This document shows positions 30,236 through 42,284 of a stretch of DNA of 64,000 nt, in pieces. The notes beneath the pieces were generated by a model, which worked only from the letters and a program-made list of their open reading frames with translations, did not search any database and had not been told where the DNA came from. Within the stretch, counting starts at the first letter, position 1. Every line of letters starts with the position of its first letter. The stretch is from Limnanthes douglasii subsp. nivea. Its lineage: Eukaryota > Streptophyta > Magnoliopsida > Brassicales > Limnanthaceae. The translations under genes were made by a program, and so were the position numbers. Location: NCBI GenBank assembly GCA_036936605.1, contig JAUPFV010000002.1:249819305-249883304 (forward strand), in the 5' to 3' direction.

Positions 30236-30569
30236 TATATCCTTGGCCGAGAAGAGCTCAACTCTGGTGAGATAAAACTAAATTATCTCCCGAGGTTGTC
30301 AGGATCGATACGTTGTAGCTCTTACTTTGTAACCCATGTGTTGTCTGTATTTTGTCTCGCCTTCGATCAGAAATTTAGAGTATCATCCTCGCCTTGTCGA
30401 AACGACCTGGTTATCTACGATATCTTCTACAATACTAGTTTTCGAAATTTTAGGTGGTGAGTGTGGTATTTGTGCTAAAAATTCAAAGGTAGAGAATGGG
30501 TCTGATGGATCTGCCAAAATATTTTCCATAGGTTTTTATGTATTTTTTTAATTTGGGTCAAATACTCAT

Positions 30570-31400
30570 TTTTAAAAGTCGATCTGATTCCCATATGTGG
30601 AGGAAACTCTAACACATATACATTAGGACCTATGCGTGTTAAAAATTTAAAAATGTACCAATGTTGTGGGCTTGTAATTTCTATACAATTTGTTATAGAA
30701 ACCGTTGAGGTTTTACTCGAACCATGACGTAATCGTCAATTAAAAATTCTCCAAATTAATGATGAACATTAGCATAAGTATTATACTTTTCATAATTTTG
30801 ATTGATCTTACGATGGATCTCAACGTGCAAATTGTGAAGATGTTGTCCAAACGCATGAGTTAATTCAGACGGATCTAGCAAAACTGACATAAGAATAAGA
30901 TCTATATGAGCCTTGAGTTTATTCTCATAAATAACTTAAAATATGTTGATGCCTATAAACCGATTGACTGGATTATTATATACGAACTCTACAATAGGTG
31001 AAATAGCATATGGTGACCTGATATGTTCGCCAACTAGACAGTATAGTAAATTCCATAGGATCTGATTAATAGCTTATGTTTGACTATCTATTTGCAGATG
31101 ATATGATGTGGAAAAGCTCAGCTTAATGCCCATTATATGCCAATGACTTTTCCAAAAATAGATCATAAACTGCACATCTCTATCGGAGACTATTATTTTT
31201 GGTAATGTGTATTCTAACAATCTCCACCATGAAAATATTTGCCACCTTAGACACATCAAATGTTTTGAAACATGGGATGAATTAGATATTTTTGAAAGTC
31301 CATCAACGGCGACGAAAATAGAATCACGACTTCCCAAAGTCTTAGGGAGTCCAAGGATAAAGTCCATGTTGTATCTTGCCAATAAGCATGTGGAACAGAG
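30570..31400 (-). pseudogene. Element F integrase core and C-terminal region, broken
   Basis: The core reads MARYNMDFILGLPKTLGSRD, SIFVAVDGLSK, then IIVSDRDVQFMIYFWKSHWH and STSYHLQIDSQT, the chromovirus pattern (SDRD-F, PQTDGQTE). About 30760-30570 continues DYVMVRVKPQRFHNKLYRNY, the conserved chromovirus region before the chromodomain. The catalytic Asp of SDRD is present, but the Glu block is damaged. Part of the zinc-binding region may lie at 31400-31700. Confidence 0.8.
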
Positions 31401-31699
31401 GGTGGAGTATACAGACGCATGTTACTTCTGGTGTTTTGCTAGCTGGCAGGTCCGACAATGCTCCACGATTTTTGCAACATCCACTTTGAGACTATGCCAA
31501 TAAAATTTGTCTTATATTTGGGAAATTGTTTTCTCCATCCTAAAATGACCAGAGATGCCTCCCGCATGAAATTTCATAATAAAAAATTATGTCACAAATG
31601 TTCATGGGATGAAAAGCTTATAATTTTTTTTAAAAAAGCCCCCACGCAACATAAAATCATGATTACACGATTTATCTCCTAAACGACTAGTATATATAT

Positions 31700-32894
31700 C
31701 TCACCAAATTTTGGACAATATTGATACACTTCTTTTAACTTTTTGAACCCAGTAATCTCAACATCCATGGTTTGGAGAGCACAAATTTTTCGGCTGAGAG
31801 CATCTGTTGCCCTATTTTCCATACCAGATTTACGTGTGAGCATAAAAGTGTACTCTTGAAGGAGCTTGACTCATTTCACATGACAGAGATTAAATTTATT
31901 TTATGAGCTTAGATATCTAACCTCGAATGAAACACCGATATAATATAGTTAGCCCGTAAAACTTCGAACTTCGTGAATACTTTTAGGTTTCAACCAAGTG
32001 ACTATGGCATTTACTTTTTCCGGATCAGCTTTCATTCCTTCTAAAACTATAAAAAAGATTAAGAAAACGACATGATCACTCATGAATGAACATTATTTTA
32101 GGTTTTTAAAAAACTTCTCGGCTCAAAGAACCACGAATACATGTCGCAAGTGGGTAGTATGTTGTTTCCTATATATGATATATATTAAAATATTAGCGAA
32201 GCAAACAACCAAGAATTTACCGGTGAATGGTCGAAAGGTCTGCATTATTACCTTCATGAAGGTGTTTGGTGCATTTGATAGACCAAATGGCAAGACTAAC
32301 CATTTATACAACCCATATTTTATTTTGAATGCGGTTTTCCATTCATCTTTAAATAAAATTTTGACTTGGTGATACCCACTTTTAAGATAAATCATAGAGA
32401 ATATGGCAGCTCCGACATCATATTTAATAAATCGCCAAGTCGATGGTTAAGGAATCAATACTTGACCGTGATATTTTTAATAACTCTACTATCAACGCAC
32501 ATTCACCATGTTTTGTCCTTATTAGGTGTTAATATAGTCGGTATAACACATAGACTGAGGCTTTCTTGAATAAACCATTTTGTCAGAAACTTGTCTACCT
32601 ATTTTTTCAAGTCTGAGTGCTCTTTTGAATTCATACAAAAATATGCAAATTCAGTAATGTTTCTCCCGGAATGAGATCACTAGCATGTTGAAAATCTTGA
32701 AGCGGAGGGAGATCTTGGGGAAGGTCTTCAGGAAACAACTCATTATTTTCTTTTACGAGGGGTTTTACTTCTAATAATACATTATTTAGCAAAACTAGAG
32801 TGTCTTTTACCATTAGGAGAAACATGATAAGATTGTCTTTGATATGCCACATAAATTCTCTCGAATGAACAATACAAAAAGGCTTTTGTAACAC
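31700..32894 (-). pseudogene. Element F reverse transcriptase, catalytic motif destroyed
   Basis: Blocks from 32894: LVKENNELFPEDLPQDLPPL (RT start region), then after a gap MIYLKSGYHQVKILFKDEWK, FKIKYGLYKWLVLPFGLSNA, PNTFMKVIMQTFRPF, then VVCFANILIY. The YFDDIL active site has become CFANIL, so both catalytic Asp residues are gone. About 32050-31750 holds worn RNase H sequence. Confidence 0.85.
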
Positions 32895-33196
32895 TTTATG
32901 ATCTCATTTATCGACACTTGAAACTTTTTTCGATTTTGGTTAGAAAGGGATTAGCGTGATCTTTTTTTAATTGTGAATGAATTAGCATGTTTTGGATCTA
33001 CCTGAAATTGTTATATCTTGATCATAGATCCACGACCTACCTAATATGATGTAACTTGTATTCATAGATTCCACATCACAGTAAATATCATCTTTGTAGG
33101 ATAAGAACTCAATACATACCTTAAAATGATGAGGAACAAGGATAGATGAAGTGTCAATCCATGCTACCTGATACGGTTGAGGGTAGAAAATCGGGA

Positions 33197-33450
33197 CTAG
33201 GCAAGATGAGATACTGTCTGAGCTGATACAATATTAGTGCAACTTCCATTATTAATAATCAACTTACAGCTGTAATCACCAATTTTAACAAAGGTAAAGA
33301 AAATCGATGATCTACGCCGACCATTAGTGGTTATATGTTGAACCAACGAGTATCTTACCACTCTCAAACTAGGGTGCGAATTCACTTTTATATTGATATC
33401 CGGATGACAAAAATCCAAGTCTGGTTCATAGATTTATTCTTTTGCAATTA
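33197..33450 (-). pseudogene. Element F protease, catalytic Asp lost
   Basis: RYSLVQHITTNGRRRS, then CKLIINNGSCTNIVSAQTV. The chromovirus active site V-IDGGSCTN has become IINNGSCTN, replacing the catalytic Asp by Asn. One frame is open over about 70 residues. Confidence 0.75.
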
Positions 33451-33649
33451 TTTGCATATCATACTCCGCTGATGATGGTTGTTGGTATCTTTCGATATGC
33501 TTATTTTGTAGGTTAGTGGACACCAAAAATGGTTGAAGCCTTGACACTTAAAGTACTGTTTTGTTATTTCATAGTTATGTTCATTGGTTCATTATTTTCC
33601 TCGATTCATATATGTGTATGTAGTGTTTAAAGCTTTATATGCGTTTTTC

Positions 33650-34440
33650 CCTCAGATGACGATGCTCAAGAGCCTCCAGACGAGATAACATTCTTATTGG
33701 CACTTATTTCCTTCAAATTAATGTATTGTTCTAACTCATGTACCAGTTGATAGGCTTGGTATAATGTCTCAATGGTATGAATTATAATATCTTTCAAGAT
33801 TTCTTGACGAAGCCCTGTTAAAAAATGAGAAAGGTTAACTAAATTATCCTCAATAAAATTTCACCTTAAAATTAATTCCCAAAATTAAGAAATATAATAT
33901 GCAACTGGCAAATAACCCTGACAAAGCATTTGCCACCGATCAAGCAACTACTGTTGACTTTACAGCGGTACATATTTTTCCATAATCTTGTCCTTTATAT
34001 CAGCCCATAAAAGGATCTCAAGCTCTCGTTCTTTCTATACATCTTTCAAAATTAGTCCATAACAATTTTTCTTGTCCTATAAACGTCATTTTTGCGAATC
34101 TAAAATGTCGAGCTTATGAGATCTTATACCATTCAAAAAAATAATCCATGTCGAATAGCCAATCAATTTTTTTTAGAATTCAATTCATTGGTTTTATAAC
34201 TTTCTCCTCTATATCTTGCACATTGTATCGTGGATTATCCCTTCGAATATTTATCCTAGCTTGTAGTACCCTTGCACCTCCTACATTGTTTTTATCATCT
34301 CTATTTTAGGTTTCCAACGCTGAAAATCGGGCATCCAATATTGTGCGCATCTAGGCTAACTCTTCTTGCACTTATATGATACGGTTGCTTAACTTTTCCA
34401 GCAGTTGAGCAACTTGTGTTGGATCCTTTTTTTGTTATGT
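33650..34440 (-). pseudogene. Element F gag traces
   Basis: Very worn gag-like sequence on the minus strand: MTFIGQEKLLWTNFERCIER near 34080-34020, followed by fragments similar to DPF-G-YK (maturation of the capsid region). Many stops. Support is weak apart from its place before protease. Confidence 0.4.
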
Positions 34441-34481
34441 AAGGATAATACATAAAGACCTTTCGGTGTCAATATCAAAAC

Positions 34482-34835
34482 TGATGTAGGACAGTAATAG
34501 ATAGATAGGGTTAGAATCACTCCAACGCGTTTTGCGTTCAAACCTTAAGAGCTTCACGCGCAAGGCTTTACGCTTAAATTTTCTTTTTGGCATGATAAAA
34601 TAAGACTCACTTTTATTGCTCAAAATCAACTGCCTGATACAAGTCATATTAGATCCTTTATATAGAAGATAACAAAAATCTATAAGGTTTATTGTAATTT
34701 TAAAAGACTATAATTTTCTAACTTATTAAAAACTCGCAATAAGAGCTCCACGATAATTGTGTCTCTTAACTTTTCAATACTCTTAAAATTCCTTCAAAGT
34801 AGTTTTAGGTCTGATGGTTTTTATGTCCCGCATCA
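34482..34835 (-). repeat. Element F 5' LTR (right)
   Basis: 354 bp with plus-strand ends TGATGTAGGACAG and TCCCGCATCA, a TGATG...CATCA inverted terminal form common in chromoviruses. No clear iMet primer site follows on the minus strand. Confidence 0.8.
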
Positions 34836-36429
34836 TAATTATTTTTGAACTACTTGGTCTTCTATTAGAATTAGGTATATTACCAAGTCATGTGGATGTT
34901 TGATTAAAAGGTGCAATGTCGTTAAAATCATTATTGATAGGGAGAATAATAATTAAACATAAGTAGAGATCCAAAGTTAGCATGATGATAAAGCTATTTT
35001 TCGTAATATTTTTTTGGAGAGTAGCCTCTCGCTCAGTTCTATAGATGCATATGCTCGCCTTTATGTTGTTGTCTGTTATAGTTCTAGCGAGTGCAATTTG
35101 CATATACAAGCTGTTGTAGAAGTCATGAGCTTTCTTAAATCTTGCATTTTTTTTGTAATGAATGGTTTTATTCTAGGTATGATGGTGGGTGTAAAAAGGT
35201 TTACATGAGTCACATTGCTATTTTATTTGCTTTAATATGTTATGAAGGTTGTTTTTTTGTAGATTTAAATTCTGATAGGTCTGCATTGCATAGAAAGAGA
35301 AAAAATATAATTTTCGGTGGCCTTTGCTTTAGATTTATGTGTGCCACTTGTGAATGCAAATCCAAGAAAATTTATCTTTGTTATTTTCATATACTTTCAT
35401 AATTGCATGAGATGGTTTTAATAATGGATACTGATAGCTATGATCTGCTATATAGTCCTAATTTAAAAAGACGAAGCACTTATTCCCAATAATAATTTGG
35501 TCTAAGACTAAAAATGAAAGATAGACATGTTACTTTGGATGAGTTTGCAAGACAGTGGCTTCTGTAATCGTGTAAAGCATTTGAAATTCCTTCTTTACTG
35601 ATGCGTATTCTACCATTGTGAATGAATCAAAGTAACTTATGTTAGCTTGCTCTAGGATAGATCATGTGCGGGATGCTGCCAAATAATACTTTATATTTGA
35701 TTTGTCTCTTGAGGATGTTATTTGTATTCAGTGTGAATAGTGTGTGTGATGAGACTACTTTTGTTGGTTTTCTTCTCAAGTCGCAATATTCATGAGATAA
35801 AAATATATAAGATTTAAGTATTGAGGTTTTTAAGAATTACCATCATTGGCCCGAAATAAAGGGATGAATCAAATCATTGGGTATCTGTTATAAGGATTTA
35901 TGGGACATGGTTCATGAAGAAATAGATGGTTGCGCTCGCATGAGACATACAACAATGCCTTATTTTCTGATTATGGTACACTATTTGCAGATATTATTTA
36001 TCAATAGGGGAGATTGATTTTGTTTCAATTAGCAAGCGAGACGTTAAGCTTCTCAAACTAGGGAGTTTCATAAATATTATTATTATTAATTTTTATACCA
36101 AGTATTTGAAGCTTAAGCTTAACACTGAAGCAACAATATTGGAATTATGGATTATCTTATTTATATGACTCATGATGTGAAGCCTTTTGCAGTTAATATA
36201 AAGCAAAACATTTTAATATAAAACAACGACAAAACAATTTCGAATTGATTGTTGGATACGACATGCACGGGTTCGACAAAAAAACATCTGGTACCTTTGT
36301 CAGAATTATTGATGATGTAAATTTGAGGGCAAATATTTTTTAACCATAAGAGACATGTAACTCAGAAAGTCCATTATCTAAATTCTACCATAAAATATTA
36401 TTTTTGTGTTTGTTTTTTTATATTTTTAG
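34836..36429. other. Unassigned AT-rich DNA, probably worn 3' part of element J
   Basis: About 1.6 kb with only short ORFs. Small coding-like stretches occur on the plus strand (around 35840-36000) but no known domain was recognised. By position it would be the 3' internal part of J before its right LTR. Confidence 0.3.
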
Positions 36430-36709
36430 TTTAAGAACATATTTTAATTAGTAAATCAAATCTGATTGCATCCACATTTGAGAGAATTGTTTCTTTAGTA
36501 TTTTTATTTAATTTTACTTCCAATTTTTTTTATTAAAATTTCATATGTTCTCTATATAAAACATATCATACCCTAATCTTAAGATATATTTTATTGAATT
36601 AAATAATTTTACTAAAGTTTTAAGTTTTTCCATTGGAGTAGGATTTTGTTTCCCTTGGAAAAAGGTTACGTTTTATCTTTTTCTTATGTTAGATATTTTC
36701 GTTGCATCA
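36430..36709 (+). repeat. Element J 3' LTR end
   Basis: Homologous to 13310-13491, ending CGTTGCATCA at 36709. It carries two extra stretches relative to the left copy. It is followed by ATCCATTTAC and not by a primer site. LTR start not resolved. Confidence 0.5.
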
Positions 36710-37980
36710 ATCCATTTACAATCTCAGCTCACAATCAACTTAATAATAGTCACTTGATTAAATCAAAGAATGGCTAATCTAATGACATATACTAAATTTA
36801 TTTATAAACATGGAACGACTAAACTATAATACAAGTACTGGAGCAGTAAATGGATTTTTTTTTGTAAATAACAACTAAGGACAAAAAAAGCATTGAAACG
36901 AAGTGAGAAATAAAGACACACTGAGTTATCTAAAATAAACAAAATTGTTAAGGGGTTTACCTAACATTATAATCATACAATCTAAATTGGGCAATTCCAT
37001 GACAATAAAAGCACGCAAATTGAGGTTGCATGGGAGAATGAGGAACTTAAAAACAACATCAAACCGCCAAGATTATGACAAAATTAAACATGGACAATGT
37101 TTTGAATATGAATCCAAAATGAGGTGAGGTATGCAGTAATTTAAGAAAAATAGGAAAATATACTTTGAAGATGATTCAAAAGTGAAATAAAACATGTAAG
37201 TACACTCTAACACAATTGTTAGTTTCACAATATATTTTGTCAAGAAAGGTCATTAGGGAATATGATCCATATCAAATGCACAAGTATGATTGTTTAGAAG
37301 ATCTAGAACATCAAATTAAGTAATTTTATAACGCGATACTCAGTTTCCACATGGATGTTTTTCTTATTTGTCGAACATTTTCTATGATATTTTGAGATAA
37401 TATCCTAAAATACTTTAATAATCTCCCTCCACTTTAATAAACATCTGTAAAAATGTTTGGAGTTCTTTCTAAAGTAATTTTATCAGAAATAATGTAACTG
37501 AAAATGACGGGACTTTAATTATGACATGAATAAAAATAAATGAGAAAGTAAACGAGGTTATGTTTAAATATTCATCCTAATAAACAACCTTGACATGTGT
37601 AATAAACATTTGTATTGGTTAAATTTAAGAAAACAATACTAATGACAATTGATTGATGAAAATTATTGTCAATTCTTGGTCGAATCAATAAGAGAATTAA
37701 TACGACAAATAAAGATCTTTATCAATATAAGATATACCAAAAGATACGGGATTGTCTCATTTTAGTTAGTTGAAGAGATATATGAACCTATAAACATTAA
37801 TAAAAAAACTCGATAATCGCGAAATGATATATCCAACAAAAGGACAATCTGACGAAAGTCAAACGACATACTTTTAAAATAAAAAAAAGTATATCCTCTA
37901 TCATGAAAGCATTAATGTGATCATATAATAAAATAAAGGAAAAAATCAAACTACAGTAAACCACACAAAATGAAAGGACG
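36710..37980. other. AT-rich DNA without recognised features
   Basis: No open frame above 60 codons with a recognisable motif, no LTR or clear repeat. Probably decayed element G or older sequence. Confidence 0.4.
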
Positions 37981-38760
37981 AGATAAAAAATATTTGAAAA
38001 TTAGTTATTGTTCTTACCACTATAATTGTGGTCAATGTATAGTAGATTGTTATCGACTCAAACATGAGAAGGAAGAACAAGTAAAATCGTGTGCACATTC
38101 TTAAAATAAGGTATAATATACGACATCACTCAATTTATCCCAAAAATACAGCAATAAGATTTCAAATTCCATTTAATCAACGAAATATTTACAGTGTGAT
38201 ATTATTAGGAAACAATTATTGTTGAATATTTAGGGTAATAACCAGATACAAGAGACTGTAGTTCCATAATGAAAGAGTTAGAAACTCCATTATTTTATCA
38301 CCCACGTAGAAATGGCTAAATGGAGGTGGCCATCAAATAGTTAATATAATAAATTGAAAACTTGAAAGATGCAAATGTAAATAGTTTGACTACTTATAAT
38401 AAGTATAATGATATATATGGGATGAGAGTAGCCATATTAGTCGAGGTCGTTATCTTAGGTCATATAGGCAAATTTTACTCTAAATAAAAAAGTAAGAAAT
38501 ATAGTATAATAAACGTTAACTTATCTGATGATTAATGAGAACACATATGTTTGAGGTTGGAGAATTGTTAAGGTATTGTGAGAAGTCATACAACTCGAAT
38601 AAAAAAGGATTTACAAATTGGTGATTTAATTATAAAAAATGTTAAAATAAAATATTAGAAAAATACGCGAAAAATCGAACATATTGGGAAAGATGTTATC
38701 AAGTATTAGTAAAACTTAAGTGAGTAACATGAAATCTATATAACATTAAAGTAAAATAGA
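37980..38760 (+). pseudogene. Element G: Tat relic, gag zinc knuckle joined to integrase
   Basis: At 38006-38080 the plus strand reads YCSYHYNCGQCIVDCYRLKH, the Tat gag knuckle pattern (B: CRYHDDVGHDTNDCIALKK). Only 150 bp on, at 38225-38340, comes MKELETPLFYHPRRNG, stop, MEVAIK, the integrase HPQ-NGQ-EV-N block; and at about 38610-38720 a QIGDLIIKNVK-type block followed by GKDV, like GDLVLR / GPY. Protease, RT and both RNase H domains are missing. Many stops; very old. Confidence 0.6.
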
Positions 38761-40190
38761 TATAACATGAGTATAATATGAAATAAATAATTAATGAAAT
38801 TTTCAACTTTGCCAAAAACATTTACTTTTTAATAACGTATATCAATATCTTCAAATTTATAAAGTTGATAAGAAAAAGTAAAATGAGTTACAAACAACCA
38901 ACATATCAACAAGTCATATGAAATAATCACGACTCAACAAAAATCTTGAAGGGCCATAAATCAATAGTTACAGACTAAATTGTCATATTTAGTATATTCA
39001 GAAGATTTTGATTATTATTTCTCATAATTACCCTCATGAGATACATAGTTTTCTAGATCTCAGAAATTATTTTTGTCATTTTGATAATCATCATCACAAA
39101 CTAACTCACTTATTAAGCGAAAAAAACTAAAACAAAATGATTTTTATATTTATCTCTCATAATAGAACAAATGAAAATACAACAAAAAATTATAATTCAC
39201 GAAATAGAGACATATGAACACAAAATATGGTTTTACAAGGTATCTCGAAGTTCAAGATTTTAAAAAATGAACTTTGATAGAAATTTATAAGGTAAAAACA
39301 TAAATAACACACTAATATAAATACATAAGAGCAAATATAAGTCACATTTTGCAAACACAATTGACGATTTAAAATATAAGGTCAAGTCAATACATGACGT
39401 CGGATGAACAATAATGTCACGATCTCGTCATGTACGCATGCAAGTGTGTTAGTAAAATCACACACATCATTTATTATCTTCATCGGTAAGCCCTAAATAT
39501 GTGTGCAAGTCAAGATGTAAAAAACATGATATATTCATCATTTTAGTACTCACTTCTTCAATCATAACTAAGGGAATCCCTTTTAAAAATAACCTAACCA
39601 TCGCAACATCCATTTCGGATTAAAGCACGTCAAAAAATTAAGGCTTGATTAACATAACATCATAGTTTAAAATATATGTCTCTCGAAAATGAGAGTGAAT
39701 ATCTTATTTATAATAGCTGAGATATAATATACCCAATTTTAAAAAGGAGATCGTTAGAGATGCCATGTGTTTAACAATTAACTATAAGTTATTAGGTTAA
39801 ATAGCTTAGTGGGTGTTCACAGGTCAGGTTCAGGGTCATGACTAATAATTCATTATTAATAACCCCATAGTCCTAACGAGTATAACAAGGTATGAGTAAG
39901 TTAATCAAAATAAAATGTTTATGCTTTCAGGGTTATCAGAATATTGTTATAGGTTTTGGTGTGAAACTCGACATGTATAGGCCATAGAGGGTCGAGTTGT
40001 CAAAGGATTACGAGCGCGGTTCATGGAAAATAAGAGAAATCAAAGAATCGTATTTGGGAAGATAAATTAACTAAGGATTACGAATACAAGGCCAGACTAA
40101 TTACACATTTAAGATTTGATATAATACACTAAAAATGTCTCATCAATCTCGAGTGCCTTGGATTGAAGCATTGTACACATGTGTCATATA
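38760..40190. other. AT-rich DNA without recognised features
   Basis: Nothing convincing on either strand. By analogy with the other Tat copies this would be sequence after the G pol end. Confidence 0.35.
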
Positions 40191-40520
40191 TTATCTGACC
40201 AACCGGTAGAGAGGTCCATATCATAAAAAGATCATATATACATACACAAAGAGGGTCATATGCTTGAAAGATTGTATATACGACAAACCAAGCATTAAAG
40301 AAGGTCAAATCGTTGAAAATTCATGCAGATATCGAACCGAGCAACAAATAAGGTGAGACCGTCGAAAATTCAATTGAGACTAGATCAAGCTGCTAAGGTA
40401 AAAAAAATTGTACATACGTTATACTAAGATGTTATGGTGAAACCCAAGAATCATGTCTATAACTGACCAATTTGTTGAGTTTTGTCAAATAGTCATATAT
40501 ATGGTATATTAAGTTGTGAC
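40190..40520. repeat. Diverged tandem repeats, roughly 40-49 bp units
   Basis: About six worn units anchored by GAGGTCCATA (40211), GAGGGTCATA (40251), GAAGGTCAAA (40300), ATAAGGTGAG (40347), AAGGTAAAAA (40395) and GGTGAAACCC (40435), each with a TGAAAATT/GTAYATAC-like second half. It lies downstream of the G integrase, the place where the intact elements carry their repeat arrays. Confidence 0.5.
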
Positions 40521-41758
40521 GAAGCCAAAGAGTTGTGCAGCGCATATAAATGTTTTGAAAACCAAAGAATTTGATAGGTTTATTGTATGGTGAAGGTGAG
40601 AGTTTAGACATAAGTAACAGTTGAGAGGCGAAAGGTCAGATCCATATGGCAGATCGTCAGGGGTAGATCTGAACTGTTAGTAATCATTAATACAAGTTTG
40701 GTTAGCGTGCATAATTAAGACTTGTTAAGAATAAATTAAAGTATATAAGACACACATACAAGATTGTTGAAATGACCAGTATTTCTCTCTCGCAAACCTC
40801 ATATAAACCAAATAAAAATAGAATTAAATTAATCTAAGAAAATACAAAGAGTCATATATTTACCTAAAGATAAGAGCTCAAGTATGTGGAATCAATCACA
40901 ACCTTTTTAAAAAGTATAACTATACAAATTTATTTATGATAAATCCCATAATCCATATTTAACTTAATGAGAAAATAAGAATGGAAATAAGATGTAAACA
41001 AATGTCAAACGATATTAAGAATAGTCGACTTGCCCAACACTAATTTGGATTTTCAAAGTAAAAGGAAGGTAATTTTGAGTTAGAAGGGTTGATATACTAT
41101 ATGAAGAGGAAGTCAACCCTCTTATTGTAAAGTTAATGACGATCGTTCCCCTACATCGGTCGACCATGTGTCAAAAGATATACCATGCTTGACTAGTTTA
41201 CTAACTTTGATAACCTATAAAATGCGTAAGTGGATATGCATACAACCAATGACTGGCTTTGGGGCCTACAAGAGAATTAAAATTAAGCATAACATATTAT
41301 TATTTTGTATTCTTCATAGAAAATAAAAAACATGAGATCTCTCGACGAGGAGAGCTCGTGAATCTAAGTCCCGTAACTGTCTGTTTTACAAATGGATGTA
41401 GTGGATCTACCAAGGGATATAATCAATTTTTGGTACGCTTACTAACCTATAACCAAGCTCATTGGTAAACATACATGTTTGGGGATTCTAGAGTACGTTA
41501 AAGTTTATATCCTTATTGGGTTGAAAACCTCCACCGATTGTCGGTCGAACAAAATTATCTCCTTTACAATTATTTTTGTATGTGAGGTTCGGTTATTTTT
41601 CAATCTACATGTATCATAATAGTTGGACATCTTTCTCAACCATTTGACCATCGATGCTTATTGGTTACTAGTGTTTATGAACTGGTGGGTCTCATTCCCT
41701 ATTGCAATCTCTGCCTTAGTGACGACTTCAGAAATCCCCTAATATTACCTCTCCATGC

Positions 41759-41760
<2 letters not shown>
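40520..41760. other. Unassigned DNA with LTR-like composition
   Basis: Slightly less AT-rich than its surroundings, with a CTATAAAATGCG box near 41216. No second copy was found, so no LTR is claimed. No gene recognised. Confidence 0.3.

Positions 41761-41800
<40 letters not shown>
41761..41800. repeat. 40-bp perfect palindrome with (TA)n core
   Basis: AACAAA, then alternating TA, then TTTGTT; the 40 bases equal their own reverse complement. Probably a microsatellite grown between AACAAA and TTTGTT. A short ORF across it with Ile-Tyr repeats is not a gene. Confidence 0.9.
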
Positions 41801-41801
<1 letters not shown>

Positions 41802-42264
41802 ATAACCTATCATAATCATACAAAAATACTAATACGTGCAATACCATATTCTTATATCTTACAACATGATTGGCCGCACAAATTACCTTTAATATTGATC
41901 AAGATGCATAATTAAAAATGGAGAAACCTTCAACATATGCGTATTCCCATATCATAAATAATTTTAAATGCATGTTTTCTAAGTCATTCGTTGAATACAC
42001 AAAGATAGTTTAGGTTGACGTGATGATCTTTACGAGCACAATAAATCTATGGTCATTGTGGGACTTGGTCCTTTTGAAATTGATTATTCATAAGGTGAAG
42101 TAATCATTATTAGTATAAGAGGGAGAAGGTCAAAGCTAAAATGGAGAATTTTTTATATACATTGGTAGTAAACATCTTCTTGAATTGCTCATACGTACAA
42201 TTCATGTCAACGGTAACTTGAAGAAATACCAATTTAAAAACAATGACTTCTGATCCAAACCTAT

Positions 42265-42284
42265 TTATATATATATATATATAT
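42265..42284. repeat. (AT)n microsatellite
   Basis: About ten AT units. Similar short AT tracts occur near 46746-46760, 47745-47772, 48514-48538 and 52895-52915. Confidence 0.9.

Larger units (their letters stand above)
29932..34835 (-). mobile_element. Element F: decayed Reina-like chromovirus (Ty3/Gypsy)
   Basis: LTRs at 29932-30235 and 34482-34835 enclose, on the minus strand, gag traces, protease, RT and integrase with the chromovirus-type C-terminal region. Motifs such as SDRDVQF and GHYQ/GYHQ-KI place it in the chromovirus branch, unlike the Tat elements around it. All parts have stops. No clear target duplication was found, because the outer end of the left LTR is lost. Confidence 0.8.

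Noticed and set aside
36710..41000. Organelle-derived DNA
   Set aside because: AT-rich, but no organelle gene, tRNA or rRNA was recognised, and retroelement motifs occur inside.
40520..41760. LTR
   Set aside because: Has a TATA-like box but no second copy, no primer site and no duplication in the window.
41661..41915. 84-codon plus-strand ORF with an Ile-Tyr repeat
   Set aside because: The repeat is only translation of the (TA)n tract; no homology or conserved context.
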